Source: Blastocladiella britannica
Taxonomy: Eukaryota > Blastocladiomycota > Blastocladiomycetes > Blastocladiales > Blastocladiaceae
Direction of reading: 5' to 3'
Length of the DNA stretch: 15,869 nt
NCBI GenBank assembly: GCA_025349905.2
Contig: MU624864.1
Coordinates: forward strand, 4,050 to 19,918
The notes under the pieces were generated by a model that worked only from the letters and a program-made list of their open reading frames with translations, ran no database searches and had not been told where the DNA came from. Within the stretch, counting starts at the first letter, position 1; each line of letters begins with the position of its first letter. Position numbers and translations under genes: made by a program. Shown one piece after another: positions 1-9,342 of this stretch.

Positions 1-45
1 TGCGTTAACCAATATAAAATGAATGGAGTGATCGCGCAGACATAC

Positions 46-117
46 ATTGTTGGCCCATTCCTTGTTGGCCTCGAGAAGGACGCTGAGGTTGGTGGCGCCG
101 GCGGGAATGCTGCACAT
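46..117 (-). CDS. First coding exon of an unidentified gene running off the left edge
   Basis: A short minus-strand open stretch begins with ATG at 117 and runs 24 codons, MCSIPAGATNLSVL followed by LEANKEWANN. It ends exactly at a strong donor (GTATGTCTGC, minus strand, from position 45). Almost every codon ends in G or C, like the other exons here, and the splice site falls in phase 0. The next exon lies beyond the window, so the product cannot be identified. The LLEANKEWA stretch loosely recalls the N-terminus of beta-carbonic anhydrases (LLxxNxxWA), but that is a guess from one short motif. The gene would be transcribed divergently from the RasGEF gene across a 586-bp shared upstream region. 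The exon is too short to stand out as an ordinary ORF, so its support is codon bias plus the splice site. Confidence 0.5.
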
Positions 118-121
118 TGTA

Positions 122-145
122 AGGTGTATGTGTATGTGTGTGGTG
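122..145. repeat. TG-rich simple repeat
   Basis: A short run of GTATG/TGTG units lies directly upstream of the left-edge ATG, in its probable 5' UTR or core promoter. It reads as CA-rich on the transcribed minus strand. It is a simple-sequence tract, and no function is assigned. Confidence 0.6.
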
Positions 146-209
146 CGAGCTACGCGCACGGTGTAGTATGTACAAAGGAATAAATAAACAACCGCCCAAC
201 AAAGAGGAG

Positions 210-253
210 CGACGCGTCGTTGGTTTATGAGCGCGCCCAAACGCGCGAAAAAA
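210..253. promoter_or_regulatory. MCB/E2F-like sites
   Basis: CGACGCGTCG (210–219) is a perfect 10-bp palindrome containing ACGCGT, the MluI cell-cycle box bound by MBF in fungi. Thirty bases on, 241–253 reads TTTTTTCGCGCGT on the minus strand, close to the E2F consensus TTTSSCGC. Their clustering in a divergent promoter is suggestive. That they bind these factors here is inference. Confidence 0.35.
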
Positions 254-403
254 CGAATGACGTGCGACGGGAGACAGCGTGGTGGGGTGCGAACAGAGCA
301 CTTGCGGAGGCGCTACAACATCGCCATTCCATTCAGTCACGGGGCCAAAAGTAAAGTATTTAGCGAAGGAAGGAAAAGAAGGGCCAAAGTATTTTTGCAA
401 ACG

Positions 404-439
404 TTGGGGATTTTCTTGTGTCGACACAGAAAATCCCAA
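404..439. repeat. Large imperfect palindrome in the divergent promoter
   Basis: A perfect 12-bp palindrome, TGTGTCGACACA (417–428), is flanked by arms GGGATTTTC (407–415) and GAAAATCCC (429–437). A single T at 416 bulges out. TT at 404–405 and AA at 438–439 continue the pairing past a second bulged base. The result is a stem of about 23 pairs with essentially no loop. It could be a dimeric transcription-factor site or a cruciform-forming element. Confidence 0.7.
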
Positions 440-703
440 AGTTTTTCTTGATGTGCGACGAACCAAGACGTGTCGGCGCGTCAAGGGCCGCTGCGGTACC
501 ACTGTCCGCAGGAGCCAGCGCTGCGGTCGCCCTACTCGTCCTCTTCGGCACTTACCGATCTGAGATTGCTTCAGTCATGCGGCACTATCGGAAAATTCAA
601 AACAAATAGGACCCTTATTAACACGTTTTCTCATTCATATTCCAATTTGGATCGCCACCTGGCTGTAATTATGAGAAACCACTTTCCCATTACATACAAT
701 ATA

Positions 704-3700
704 ATGAGCAATTCGTCGCTTGCCCAAACACAACTGTCGCGAGAGCCGTCTGTACATTCGATCATCGCGCCGGCGCCAGCCAGCACCACCACTAGCAGCG
801 GATTCACCGCCTTCCTGTTTCGATCCAATTCCAAAGGTCATGGTGTCACCTTGCCAGCGACCATGACGACACTGAACCTGGCCGGAAAGAACGCCACGCC
901 CGCGATCGGCTCACTGCGCGGGATTTGCGAGGTTAGTATTGCTCTTGTCGTCGGGAAAACGAAAGCACACTAAAAAGTCCGCACAACCTGTAGGCACAAA
1001 ATACAGCCAAGGCAAAGGCTCGGCTCGCATCGGCATCGGCACTCAACTACCCAATCGATGCGCATGGCAATTCCGCACTCCACCTGGCAACATTGAACGG
1101 GGATTTGGCGCTCGTGGCACTGTTGTTGCGCAGGGGCGCCGATCCAACAGTCCAAAACGCTGCAGGGCTCTTGCCCCTGGATGTGGCACGAGCCCTTGCA
1201 AATGAAGCGCCAGACACGGGCTACCCATCTCAACTACCCGATCTTTTGGCGCAGTTTAGCGGCGTGGGTCCTGGGCCATTTCCAGCACGCGCTCCAATCC
1301 AGCTGGCAAGTCCAGACATTGTCGTTGCATCAACGTCACCCAACGCGCTTGCGGCCCTGGGCCAAACCTGGCATATTCTCCCGCACCTTCAGTCCAGTCC
1401 GTTCCGTGCAGGAGGTGGTGACACCATCACGCCACTGATGCAAGCCGTCTCTGCCGGACATGTTGACACGGCGGCAAAAATCATTGCCTACAGCGGAAAC
1501 AATTTGACCAAGGACCTTTTGGGTCTCTCGGTCGTGGACTGGTCTGCGATCGGTGGCTGGCCCACCACGCTCGACCTCCTGGCTGACCCGGCTGCCACGT
1601 CTCCACTCGCCCAGGAAACCCGCGCGGCCGAGTACGCGGCATTTTCCGGGCACAGCGAGATGCTGCAGCGACTGGCGGGGTATGGTGTCCGAAACCTCGC
1701 AAAATCGCTGATGCTTGCTGCCTGGATGCGCCATGCGCGTGCCGTCAAGGTGCTTTTGGACCTCGGAGCCGAGATACCACAACCATTTTCTGCATGGCTC
1801 GCTGTCGGCCGCAGCATTCGGGCAAATTGGGAATTGGAATACGTCTTGTTGGATAGAGACGTCAATTCGGCCGATCCCGCCTTGTCCCAAGCCTCGAGTC
1901 CTGTCCTGGTCTCCGATGACATTGAAATCGACCGCCTCTTGACCATTGCCACGCCAGAAGAAATCCTTGTTGCGGGGAAAGCGCTCGTCAAGTCGGTACC
2001 CACCAAAACCGCCCACAAGGCAGGCTCGGACCTGCGCGCCGAGCTGGACACGCAAGAAGCAGCTGCGCGGGAAGTATTTGTCCCAATATCCGGCGTGCCT
2101 CGCTTTCGGCGCACGCAACACCCCCCCGATGCGCCGATTGACCAAGCACTCAATGTGCAAGACGACGACCGAGATATTCGCAAAGCCACCTCGTTTGTGG
2201 ACTCGCTGGCTGCCGAGGAGCTCGCTCACGCGCACCGGGCACTCGAACACATTGCCCCATTTGGGACCGAGCTCGATGCAATCGTGTGCGTGATGGCCGG
2301 CCAGGTCCTTGAGCTGATCAAGCGCGCCAGCGCCTGCGAGTCGAGCAAATTCACCGCCACAGCCGTCTCTATTGCATCCCACGTTCAGCTGCTGTCTGGC
2401 CGCATCCAGCGCGTCCCGATCCACATGTGGCCACTCTCTCTGCACAATGTTGCCCAAGCTGCGGTGAATGGTTTGACCAACGTCACTATTCCGGCTCTGA
2501 TGAAGGCCACGCGTCTTGCCTCTGGCATTTGGCCGCCACCGCTCGCAATCTCAAACATGATCGCCACGGCCATTACTGTGCTGGAACAAGCACACCAGAT
2601 GGCGCAAAAGGCAAACGTCCTTGGCGTTTGGTCATACGGTAAAATCTTGCGCCACCACGCCCTTGTTCCAATGTCGTCGTCCCCACAGTCCGCTGCTGCC
2701 ACTGGCATTGGCGCCGAAGGCCTCTCGTTTGAATCTTACCGACGCGCCAACCAGGTCCACCAAATCGATCAAATTTCGCAGCAGTCGCCCCTCACGCCAC
2801 TTCCAAGCAACCGCTCGCGGTCCGGGAGTAGTCTCACCAATACGTCCACACCAACAGCAGGCACTGCGCCAGTGCTGCTACCGCTGCCGGCGAGTTCCAG
2901 TTCCCTTGGGACACAAACCGCAGTGACGACATCGGCACTGGCAACCGCAAGCGAGCCAGAACTCCACCCACAGGACGCAGTCTTCTTTTTGCAAGAGGTG
3001 GATCCCAAGGTAAAGCACTTTGCGGAAACGGTGCGTCAGCTCCGAACCAGCGTGTCTGCCGACGAAAAAGCGCGGTTTCGAGACCAGAGTCACGCTCTCC
3101 ACGGTGCATTGGACGCGATTGTTGACTTGATTTCCTCGCATGCGCTCTTGGTCCCATCAGCAGCCACTGCGGACATTTCTGTCGTGCCGATTCCAGCCGC
3201 GGGCGCCGGACAGCCCAGCGGCGGCACCCAGGAGCTGCAAGTTCCGTTTACGACCGCCATGGCGAGCGCCATCTCGGATGCTCGCGCTGCTGCCGAACTG
3301 ATTGTCAGCCGATCGCGGATTGCTGCTGGTGTCTGGCCACCGCCGCAGGCGGCCAAGGAGCTGCTCGTGGCGCTGCCGCCAGTGGTTGCCGCCACCAAAC
3401 GGCTAGTGTCCACCGCGCGTCGCTCCATTTGGGCCGTGCGCGCCCACCTCGATATCGACATTGCCCGGGTCGAGGACCAACGACGGATTTGGATGCATGG
3501 TGAGCAGGTCAGAACCATGTTCACGCTCTGGGAGAATGCCTCTGCGCGGCCCGCTTTCACTGCCGTTCCGGGCAATAGCTTGGTTGATAAGGAGATGCTG
3601 GAGGATCCGAGCGACGGCCTGGTCATGGACGAGCATTCTAATTTGCGCGGCGGGCGACTAGTTCGCATGATTGAGGCGCTGACGTGGGGACTATCCAATG

Positions 3701-5317
3701 GCATGCTTTCATTTTTGTTTTTTTTACTATTGTCCGGGCCGCGACTCGCTCACTGTATCTTTATCAATAAAAAACGATAGACGAAGCCTTTTTAAAGGCG
3801 TTCTTGATGACCCACCACTCGTTTACAACGTCAGAAGACCTCATGGCGGTGCTTTTGAAACGGTATTTCTCTTGCATTGTTGGTGACAGCAGGATTCGGC
3901 CCTGACCACTTCCTTTTTCTGTTCCCAGATACGAGGTCTCGCCTCCGTTGGGCATCAAAGACGAGGCGACCTTTCAATCGTGGGTCGAGTCAAAGCTCAT
4001 GCCAGTCAAATCACAGTATGCATTCATTCCTTGTCCATTTCTAATTTTTTTTTTCTTTGTCTCATCCTTGTTCTACACATAGAGTCCTTCAAGTGCTCTC
4101 ATTTTGGGTCACGTATCAGTTTGCCGACTTTGTTGCCAACGACAAGGCGCTGCTGGTCAAGTTGAACGAATTCCTCAATGTCAAGGCACTTCCCGATTTC
4201 CCAGTCAAGGCCGCGCATATCCAAGATTTACTCAGTGCCCGGGTACCCTTGGATTCTTTGTTCTGATTCTGCTGAATTTATTATTGACCCACGTTTTTTC
4301 TTTTTTGAGTATTATGCAGCTCGCCTCCTTTGACCATCCCGATTCGCCCATCAACCTCAAGTTGGCTCCCAAACCGATCCTCACAAAATCCGTCTCAAAG
4401 CTCACTGGTCCCGACAAGGAGCTGCAGCTGCTCTCTGTGGACGAGACCGAGCTTGCCCGGCAGTGGGCCCTTGTCGAGTCCAGCTTGTTTCGCCAGATCG
4501 GGTATATTTCCTCAATTTGTTATGCACCCAAACCGGCCCACGATTGACAAATCCAAAAATCGAGCAGCCCAAAGGAACTCATCAACCAAATCTGGGGTCG
4601 CACGCACGAGTCGAGCAAGACCAAGGCGCCGACCATCAGCAAGATGATTGAAATCACCTCGCACATGACCTATCTTGTGGTGGCCATGATACTGCGCGCG
4701 CCTAACGAGAAGCAGCGGCACGCGGTGGTCAAGTACTGGGTTCGAGTTGGCCAAGCGTGTGCAAAGCTCAACAACTTTAATGCCCTCACGGCCATCTTTG
4801 GCGGGTTCACGTCACTCCCCATCAAGCGGCTCGATCGGCTCTGGAAGACGTTCAAGTCAGCGCATCCGAAATCAAATGAGTTGTTGGGACAATTGTCGGA
4901 ACTGGTGAGTGCCTCGGGCCAGTACGCGGCGTATCGCAGGGCACTCAAGGCGTGTCAGCCTCCGTGTCTTCCCTACCTCGGTATCACATTTTTTTGTGTC
5001 TTTTATCTTCCTGTTGCTAAACGACTTAATAAATTGTAGGCGTGTACATTACCGATCTCACTCTGATCGAGGAGGGCAACCAAGACTACCTCCCGCAGAA
5101 CGGCAGTCTCATCAATTTCGAAAAGCGACGCAAAGTGGCGACCGTGATTGACGAGATCCTTGCCCGCCAGCAGCAGTGCATTTACCACTTGATCGCCGTT
5201 CCTGCCCTCCAAGATTTCCTGACCTCGAGCCACGAGCGGCTTTCGGAAGTCGAGGCGTTCAAGCTGAGCGTTGCTGTCGAACCATTACCCGAGGAGGATG
5301 ACGAGGACGACGATTGA
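704..5317 (+). CDS. Ankyrin-repeat, WPPP-module, Ras guanine-nucleotide exchange factor
   Basis: This gene encodes a predicted exchange factor that loads GTP onto a Ras-family GTPase. Frame and domain continuity give eight exons: 704–935, 1007–3700, 3781–3862, 3929–4015, 4083–4242, 4320–4501, 4568–4980 and 5040–5317, totalling 1375 aa. Residues about 85–340 hold ankyrin-like repeats (HGNSALHLATLNGD, then ITPLMQAVSAGHVDTAAKII). Two related helical modules follow, each with a WPPP motif near residues 586 and 854, separated by a Ser/Thr/Pro-rich linker. RasGEF_N (about 950–1085) shows FLKAFLMTHHSFTTSEDL. The catalytic domain (about 1124–1360) shows ELARQ, LFRQIGPKELINQIW, FNALTAIFGG and the hallmark [20 protein letters not shown]. 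The C-terminus is acidic (EEDDEDDD). ATG 704 is preferred for its AT-rich context; an in-frame ATG at 671 is possible. The domain identity is secure. The substrate GTPase is unknown. Confidence 0.9.
3701..3780 (+). other. GC–AG intron inside the RasGEF_N coding region
   Basis: The flanking protein must join as ...MIEALTWGLSN to DEAFLKAF... to give a normal RasGEF_N core. The only junction that preserves this frame takes one base after AAT at 3700, a donor GCATGC at 3701 and an acceptor ATAG ending at 3780, giving an 80-nt T-rich intron. The nearby GT at 3684 would end the exon in the wrong phase for either available AG. Downstream introns of this gene are ordinary GT–AG. Confidence 0.65.
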
Positions 5318-5345
5318 ATGCCATTTTGTTACATTATTGATATTG

Positions 5346-8300
5346 TTATGCTTGCGTCTGCTGGAAAAACGACACCCAGTCCACGTCCTCGAGTTGCTCC
5401 CGCTGCGGGTTCAAAGTGACCTCTAGCCGTAATTGAAGGGCCTGCAGCTCAGACGCTGAAAGGTGGCCGCCGACAGACACTTTCCGCACGTCCGATTCGT
5501 CTGACGTCTCCAAGAGTGAGAGCACGCCAGTGTCGGCCGACCACCTTGAAATGCGCGCATTTGTGACCTTGAGCCGGGTTCCAGGCTGTCCAAAATACAA
5601 AATCAAGACCAGTTTCTTTGCCAATAACAAAACAAAAACAAAAGTGGAACGGACCTGAAGCGAGTCGTGGAATCCTGGAAGCCACATCCTCTCCATCAAT
5701 CGCACATGGACAAACTGCCCCTGTGTGTCGGCCATGTGCAGTTCGAGCGTTGCAGTGCTGCGCACACGCTGGGCACGAACAATGATGCCTTGAATGTCGA
5801 CCTGCTCGTAGTGGCTGCCGCGCGAGCTCTCAGGATCGCGGCTGGGCAGGGCCGAGAAATCCGTCAGCAATTGCCGCTTAATGTACCCAGTCGGTGCGCG
5901 GTCCACTCCAGGCGGCGGCCCGGTTGTAGGTCGGAACTCAGTGTGCCTTGTCGACGCCAGGCGGATGGCATTGTTGAATTGGCCACTGACAGTCCCATTC
6001 TCGATCTATTTGTCATGCCGCTGAGTTGCCTGGCACATGACATGAAAAAAAAAAGATAGGGATAAGTACCCAGTAATATGCCCCCTCCTTGACGTGCTCG
6101 GTGAAGTCGCTGGCGGGGCGCCAAACAGTCAGTGCCACTGTCGTTGCATGCTGCGGCGCGCCATCTGCATCGAGCTTGGCCGACTCGAGCGCGCAGGCGA
6201 CGCGGAGGCGCTGAAACGGAACCACCACCCGCGAAATTTCCGCCTTGATTTGCCCGAGCACACGGTCTGCGAGACAACGTGCCCGCGCATCCAGGTCCGT
6301 TGCCAGCTGTGTGGGGATGGATGCCAGGAGATCGGATAAGGCCCCCGCAACAAACGCGCGAGCAAGCGTTTCGTCGCTCACCTGGTCCGCAGCTCGAGCA
6401 CTTCGAATGGCGACGCAGGCAGCGTGCACGCCAGGCAAGTTGCGTTCAAACTCGCGCTGCGCCGCCGCCTCTTCTCGCTGGTTGCGGTACATTTTGTTGC
6501 CGCTCGGGAGCGTCTCCATGTAAATCAACGGAAACACGCGCAAGACCTGCACGAGGATCGATCCAAACGGCCCACCGGTGGGAGTGAGCGCACGCAGCGC
6601 CACGGGCATGCGGGACCGCGCGAATCCCAATGGTGCGTCCCAGCGCGCGAGTTTCGTACCGTTGGCATGCAGTCGAAGCCGTAATGGCGACGTGGAGAGG
6701 ATTGCAGAGCCCGCAAGGTGCCGGTCAAGGTGCCAGTCGGGGACCAAGTCGAGCGCAGACGTTGCATCCTCGCCCGAAAGCGAGGCGCCAACCACCGAAA
6801 TTTTGCTGCCGACGCGGAGCTTGCCGCGGCGAATCGCGCTTTCCAAGGTCGTGTCCACCGTCGCCACAACCGAGTGCCATCCGTCCGAGAGCTCCAAAAG
6901 ATACTGCTGGCTCGAGGTGGAACCCGCGTCTGGTGGCGCAGTTTGCTGCTCAATACACTGGGCGATGCACAAGACCATGGGCCGCGCGGGAAGCTCGTCA
7001 CGTTCCACGATCTTGTGAAGGCAAGAGCGGTCCACTTGGCAGATTTCCCGCTGATAGCGATACAAGAGCTCACGGACAATCTCCTCTGGACACAGCGCAG
7101 GAACCACCAGCTTGGGCTCGTTGGACAAGTGCGTCCAGGCCGACTGCATGCCAGCGAGCTTCCAAACGATCCACCGGTAATGGTTACTTGTCCATTTCTC
7201 AGAAATGTAGCGCGGGTCCGCGCCGGCCGAGAGAATCGCGGTGTGCGCATTCAAGGCTCCCCATCCTGTTTCGCGGAACACAAAGGTGGCAGCAGCGACC
7301 GACGACTGGATGAGGTTTGCCGATGTTTCCGGATCGTGCTGTGGGTGTCCCAGCGAGGCGAGTGGGCGTCGCGCCGAGTTGCTGTGGCAGTCAAACACGG
7401 GAGAAATGCCATGTGCGGCTGGCCTTTGTCCTCGCTGCTGGGGCCGCGAGGGTGTTTGCTGGACAATACGCAAGGGCCGGCGGCCAAGCACCGAGGACAA
7501 TGACAATACCGAAGAAGATGACGAAGTATCACCTGTCCTGGGCGTCTTGAAGGGAGTCTTGAATGTGCCTCGAGCCGGCGTCTGTGCCACCGCAGGACGA
7601 ATGGTGGTGGGCGTCCGGTTCATGACGGCAACAATGCCTGACCGAGATCCCAAATCTTGAGGAACCAAGGGAAGAAGCGGTGTACGAAACACGGCTGCTG
7701 GTGTGACGGCGGGTGTCTGGAAAGTCTTTTCGATTGTCGGTGCTTGTGTTGCCAGTGTCGTCGTCACCGCGTTGGCTGGAGGTCGGCCAGGGGTCTTGAA
7801 TGGCGTGCGGAATCCTGGCTTGGGGCCCGGGGTCGCGGTGGCCGATGACTCCGCATCAGGTACTGGGGCTCGCATGCCAAGGCTGCGCCGCGTCAAGGGG
7901 GTTCGGGGCGAACTCGTACTCGGTGAGAGGAGGGATAGCTGTGGGGCCTGTGTGTCGACTCGGTCCGCAAGCCATTTCTTGGCGCTGGCAAGCGATTTGG
8001 CCGAGGTATTGACGGGCTGGTTGGACTTGGCAACGACAAACACGCCAGGGGGAATAGTGTCCGAAATGGATGGACGAGCATCTGCTTCAGCACGGTTCAC
8101 AACAGCGCGATGACTCACTTGCACGTGTCGAGCGGGCGTGACGGGCACTGTGGATCGAGCTGGGACTTCCACTGGGCGGATGCTGGCAGCAGCAGAGGGA
8201 AATCCAACTGTGGCCCCAGCCATCCGGGCCATGAATTCGGGGTCGTCCAGAACGTCGTCCCCAAAAAGAGACTTGATGCGATCGGTTGCCAGTGCCGCTG

Positions 8301-9342
8301 TCGTGCGAATCGCTGTCGTGTCGCCCGCTCGAGAGAAGCGAGAAAACGAAGGAGTCGTCGCTGCCGTTGCTGCTGCTGCTGTAGTGAAGCCAGTCATCGG
8401 CTGAAAAGAGGGGCGCGACGGATGTTGAGCCGAGGCAGGACTGTTGCTGCTGCTGCTGGCCCGTCCTGGGATCAAGTGAGAAAACATATCGTCACCAAAG
8501 AGGAGTCGTGACCGGTCCGCGTCGCCCGCTGCCGCCAAGAGCGATGCGTCCTGCGGAAGGCCAGGAAACTTGTCCATCCGACCCGATGCCGATGTAGGGA
8601 CAGGCGTTGTGAATCCAGACGACGGGCGCAGCTTGGAGAGTGCCAGTGCCTCTTGTGCAGCAGGGTGGCGAGAAAATGTCGCAGGGGCAAAGGATACTTG
8701 AGGAGGGACAGCAGCAGTGGTGCTGGTCGGCACGCCCAAATCCGTCCTGGAAACGACGGGCGAGCTCGAATCTCCTAATGGGCCGCGCTGGCGAGAAAGG
8801 GGTGGTCGCGACCGTGTGGTATTGTGAGAATTTGTGGCACAGTGCGCAGCAGCCGATTGGAACCCAGTAGAAGGTCCACTCTGTGCCATGCAATGGGCGC
8901 CAGTCGTAAATCCGCCAAAACCCTCCAGTGGCGTATCGCCCGCAGCTTCACCAAACAGCAGGCGAGCACGCTCCATGTCGGTTGCCGCGCGACGGAGCGA
9001 CGCGTCGTTTGGTAGATCTGGCGGCGTCGGTAAATCAATGGCAGCTGCCTTGGCCGCTTGCGGTGGAGCATGGGAACTCGGTAAAGAAACAATCACTGCT
9101 ACAGGCGCTTGCGTCGCCGTGGCTGGGGCGCTCTTGTGGATGATGGGGCTCGGCACGGCGGGGAGTGGTGAGGGGATGATAATTTCAGGATCCAAAAGAG
9201 CAGCGGCCAGGGAATCGGTACTGGTGGTCGCAAGACCTCTGCTATGGAAAGTGAGTACATTCACTTTGCTAATTGGTTAAAAAAAGGATTCGCACGCACC
9301 TCGATGAAGCGTGAAGACAAGAGACGGCAACGGGCGTTGCAT
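5346..9342 (-). CDS. BRCA2: BRCA2-family recombination mediator
   Basis: BRCA2 loads RAD51 onto RPA-coated single-stranded DNA in homologous recombination. The main exon (9238–6070) joins 6005–5655 and 5585–5346 through phase-0 introns of 64 and 69 nt. Four BRC-like segments occupy 7960–9015, three with a (L)LFG(D/E) motif and one with FVVAKSNQPVNTSAKSLASAKK. A Thr/Pro stretch with repeated F(K/R)TPFKTP follows (7540–7815). From 7293 onward comes the helical domain and OB fold series: YISEKWTSNHYRWIVWKLA, YRYQREI, KIVERDELPARPMVLCI, ELSDGWHSV, RGKLRVGSKI and a short Tower-like insert after KMYRNQREEAAAQ. OB3 continues in the last two exons (AIRLASTRHTEF, IQGIIVRAQRV). The protein ends soon after OB3 at about 1265 aa. 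The 5' end is uncertain: ATG 9342 with a small first exon to 9300 is a tentative choice. Confidence 0.88.
7540..7815 (-). repeat. F(K/R)TPFKTP repeats upstream of the BRCA2 DNA-binding domain
   Basis: The encoded protein contains GFRTPFKTPGRP, TFQTP, VFRTPLLP and GTFKTPFKTPRTG within about 90 residues, all around TP dipeptides. It is a degenerate short-motif repeat, Thr-Pro-rich and probably disordered, and every copy offers possible proline-directed kinase sites. Human BRCA2 has a loosely similar PPFKT motif before its DNA-binding domain. Confidence 0.6.
7960..9015 (-). other. BRC-type RAD51-binding repeat region
   Basis: Four segments are visible in the main exon. They are 9015–8935 (DASLRRAATDMERARLLFGE, followed by GFTTGAHC), 8622–8485 (GFTT, then DASLLAAAGDADRSRLLFGDD), 8397–8251 (GFTTA, then LATDRIKSLFGDD) and 8046–7960 (GVFVVAKSNQPVNT, SAKSLASAKKWLADR). 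Known BRC repeats pair an FxxA motif with an LF(D/E) motif about 20 residues later. The last segment resembles the FxxA half, with LAD in place of LFDE. In the second and third the two motifs are roughly 37–41 residues apart. Confidence 0.7.

Larger units (their letters stand above)
118..703. promoter_or_regulatory. Divergent intergenic/promoter region
   Basis: This 586-bp stretch separates the minus-strand first exon (ATG at 117) from the plus-strand RasGEF start (ATG at 704). It contains overlapping open frames on both strands, but none shows convincing codon bias or protein character. It probably holds both promoters and 5' UTRs. Visible elements are a TG/TATG-rich microsatellite near 122–145, a palindromic CGACGCGTCG at 210–219, a T6CGCGCGT element on the minus strand at 241–253, two GTGCGACG copies (262–269, 452–459), two AAAGTATTT-like repeats after GGGCCAAA (about 340–395) and a large imperfect palindrome at 404–439. 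Confidence 0.6.

Noticed and set aside
210..219. CGACGCGTCG as a mobile-element or integration site
   Set aside because: No flanking inverted repeats, target duplication or transposase are present; a transcription-factor site is simpler.
5..502. A 165-codon minus-strand open frame over the divergent promoter
   Set aside because: It crosses the TG microsatellite and the palindrome, has no coding bias and is in a different frame from the credible first exon at 46–117.
1336..2457. A 373-codon minus-strand open frame
   Set aside because: It is antisense to the ankyrin and helical part of the RasGEF protein, with no recognisable motifs. Its length follows from the GC-rich codon bias of the plus strand.
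3684..3780. A canonical GT donor at 3684 for RasGEF intron 2
   Set aside because: It leaves the exon in phase 2, while both possible acceptors need phase 1, so the RasGEF_N core would be frameshifted.
6525..7250. A 241-codon minus frame within BRCA2
   Set aside because: It is an Arg/Ser-rich shifted reading of the conserved BRCA2 helical/OB region, whose correct frame is clear.
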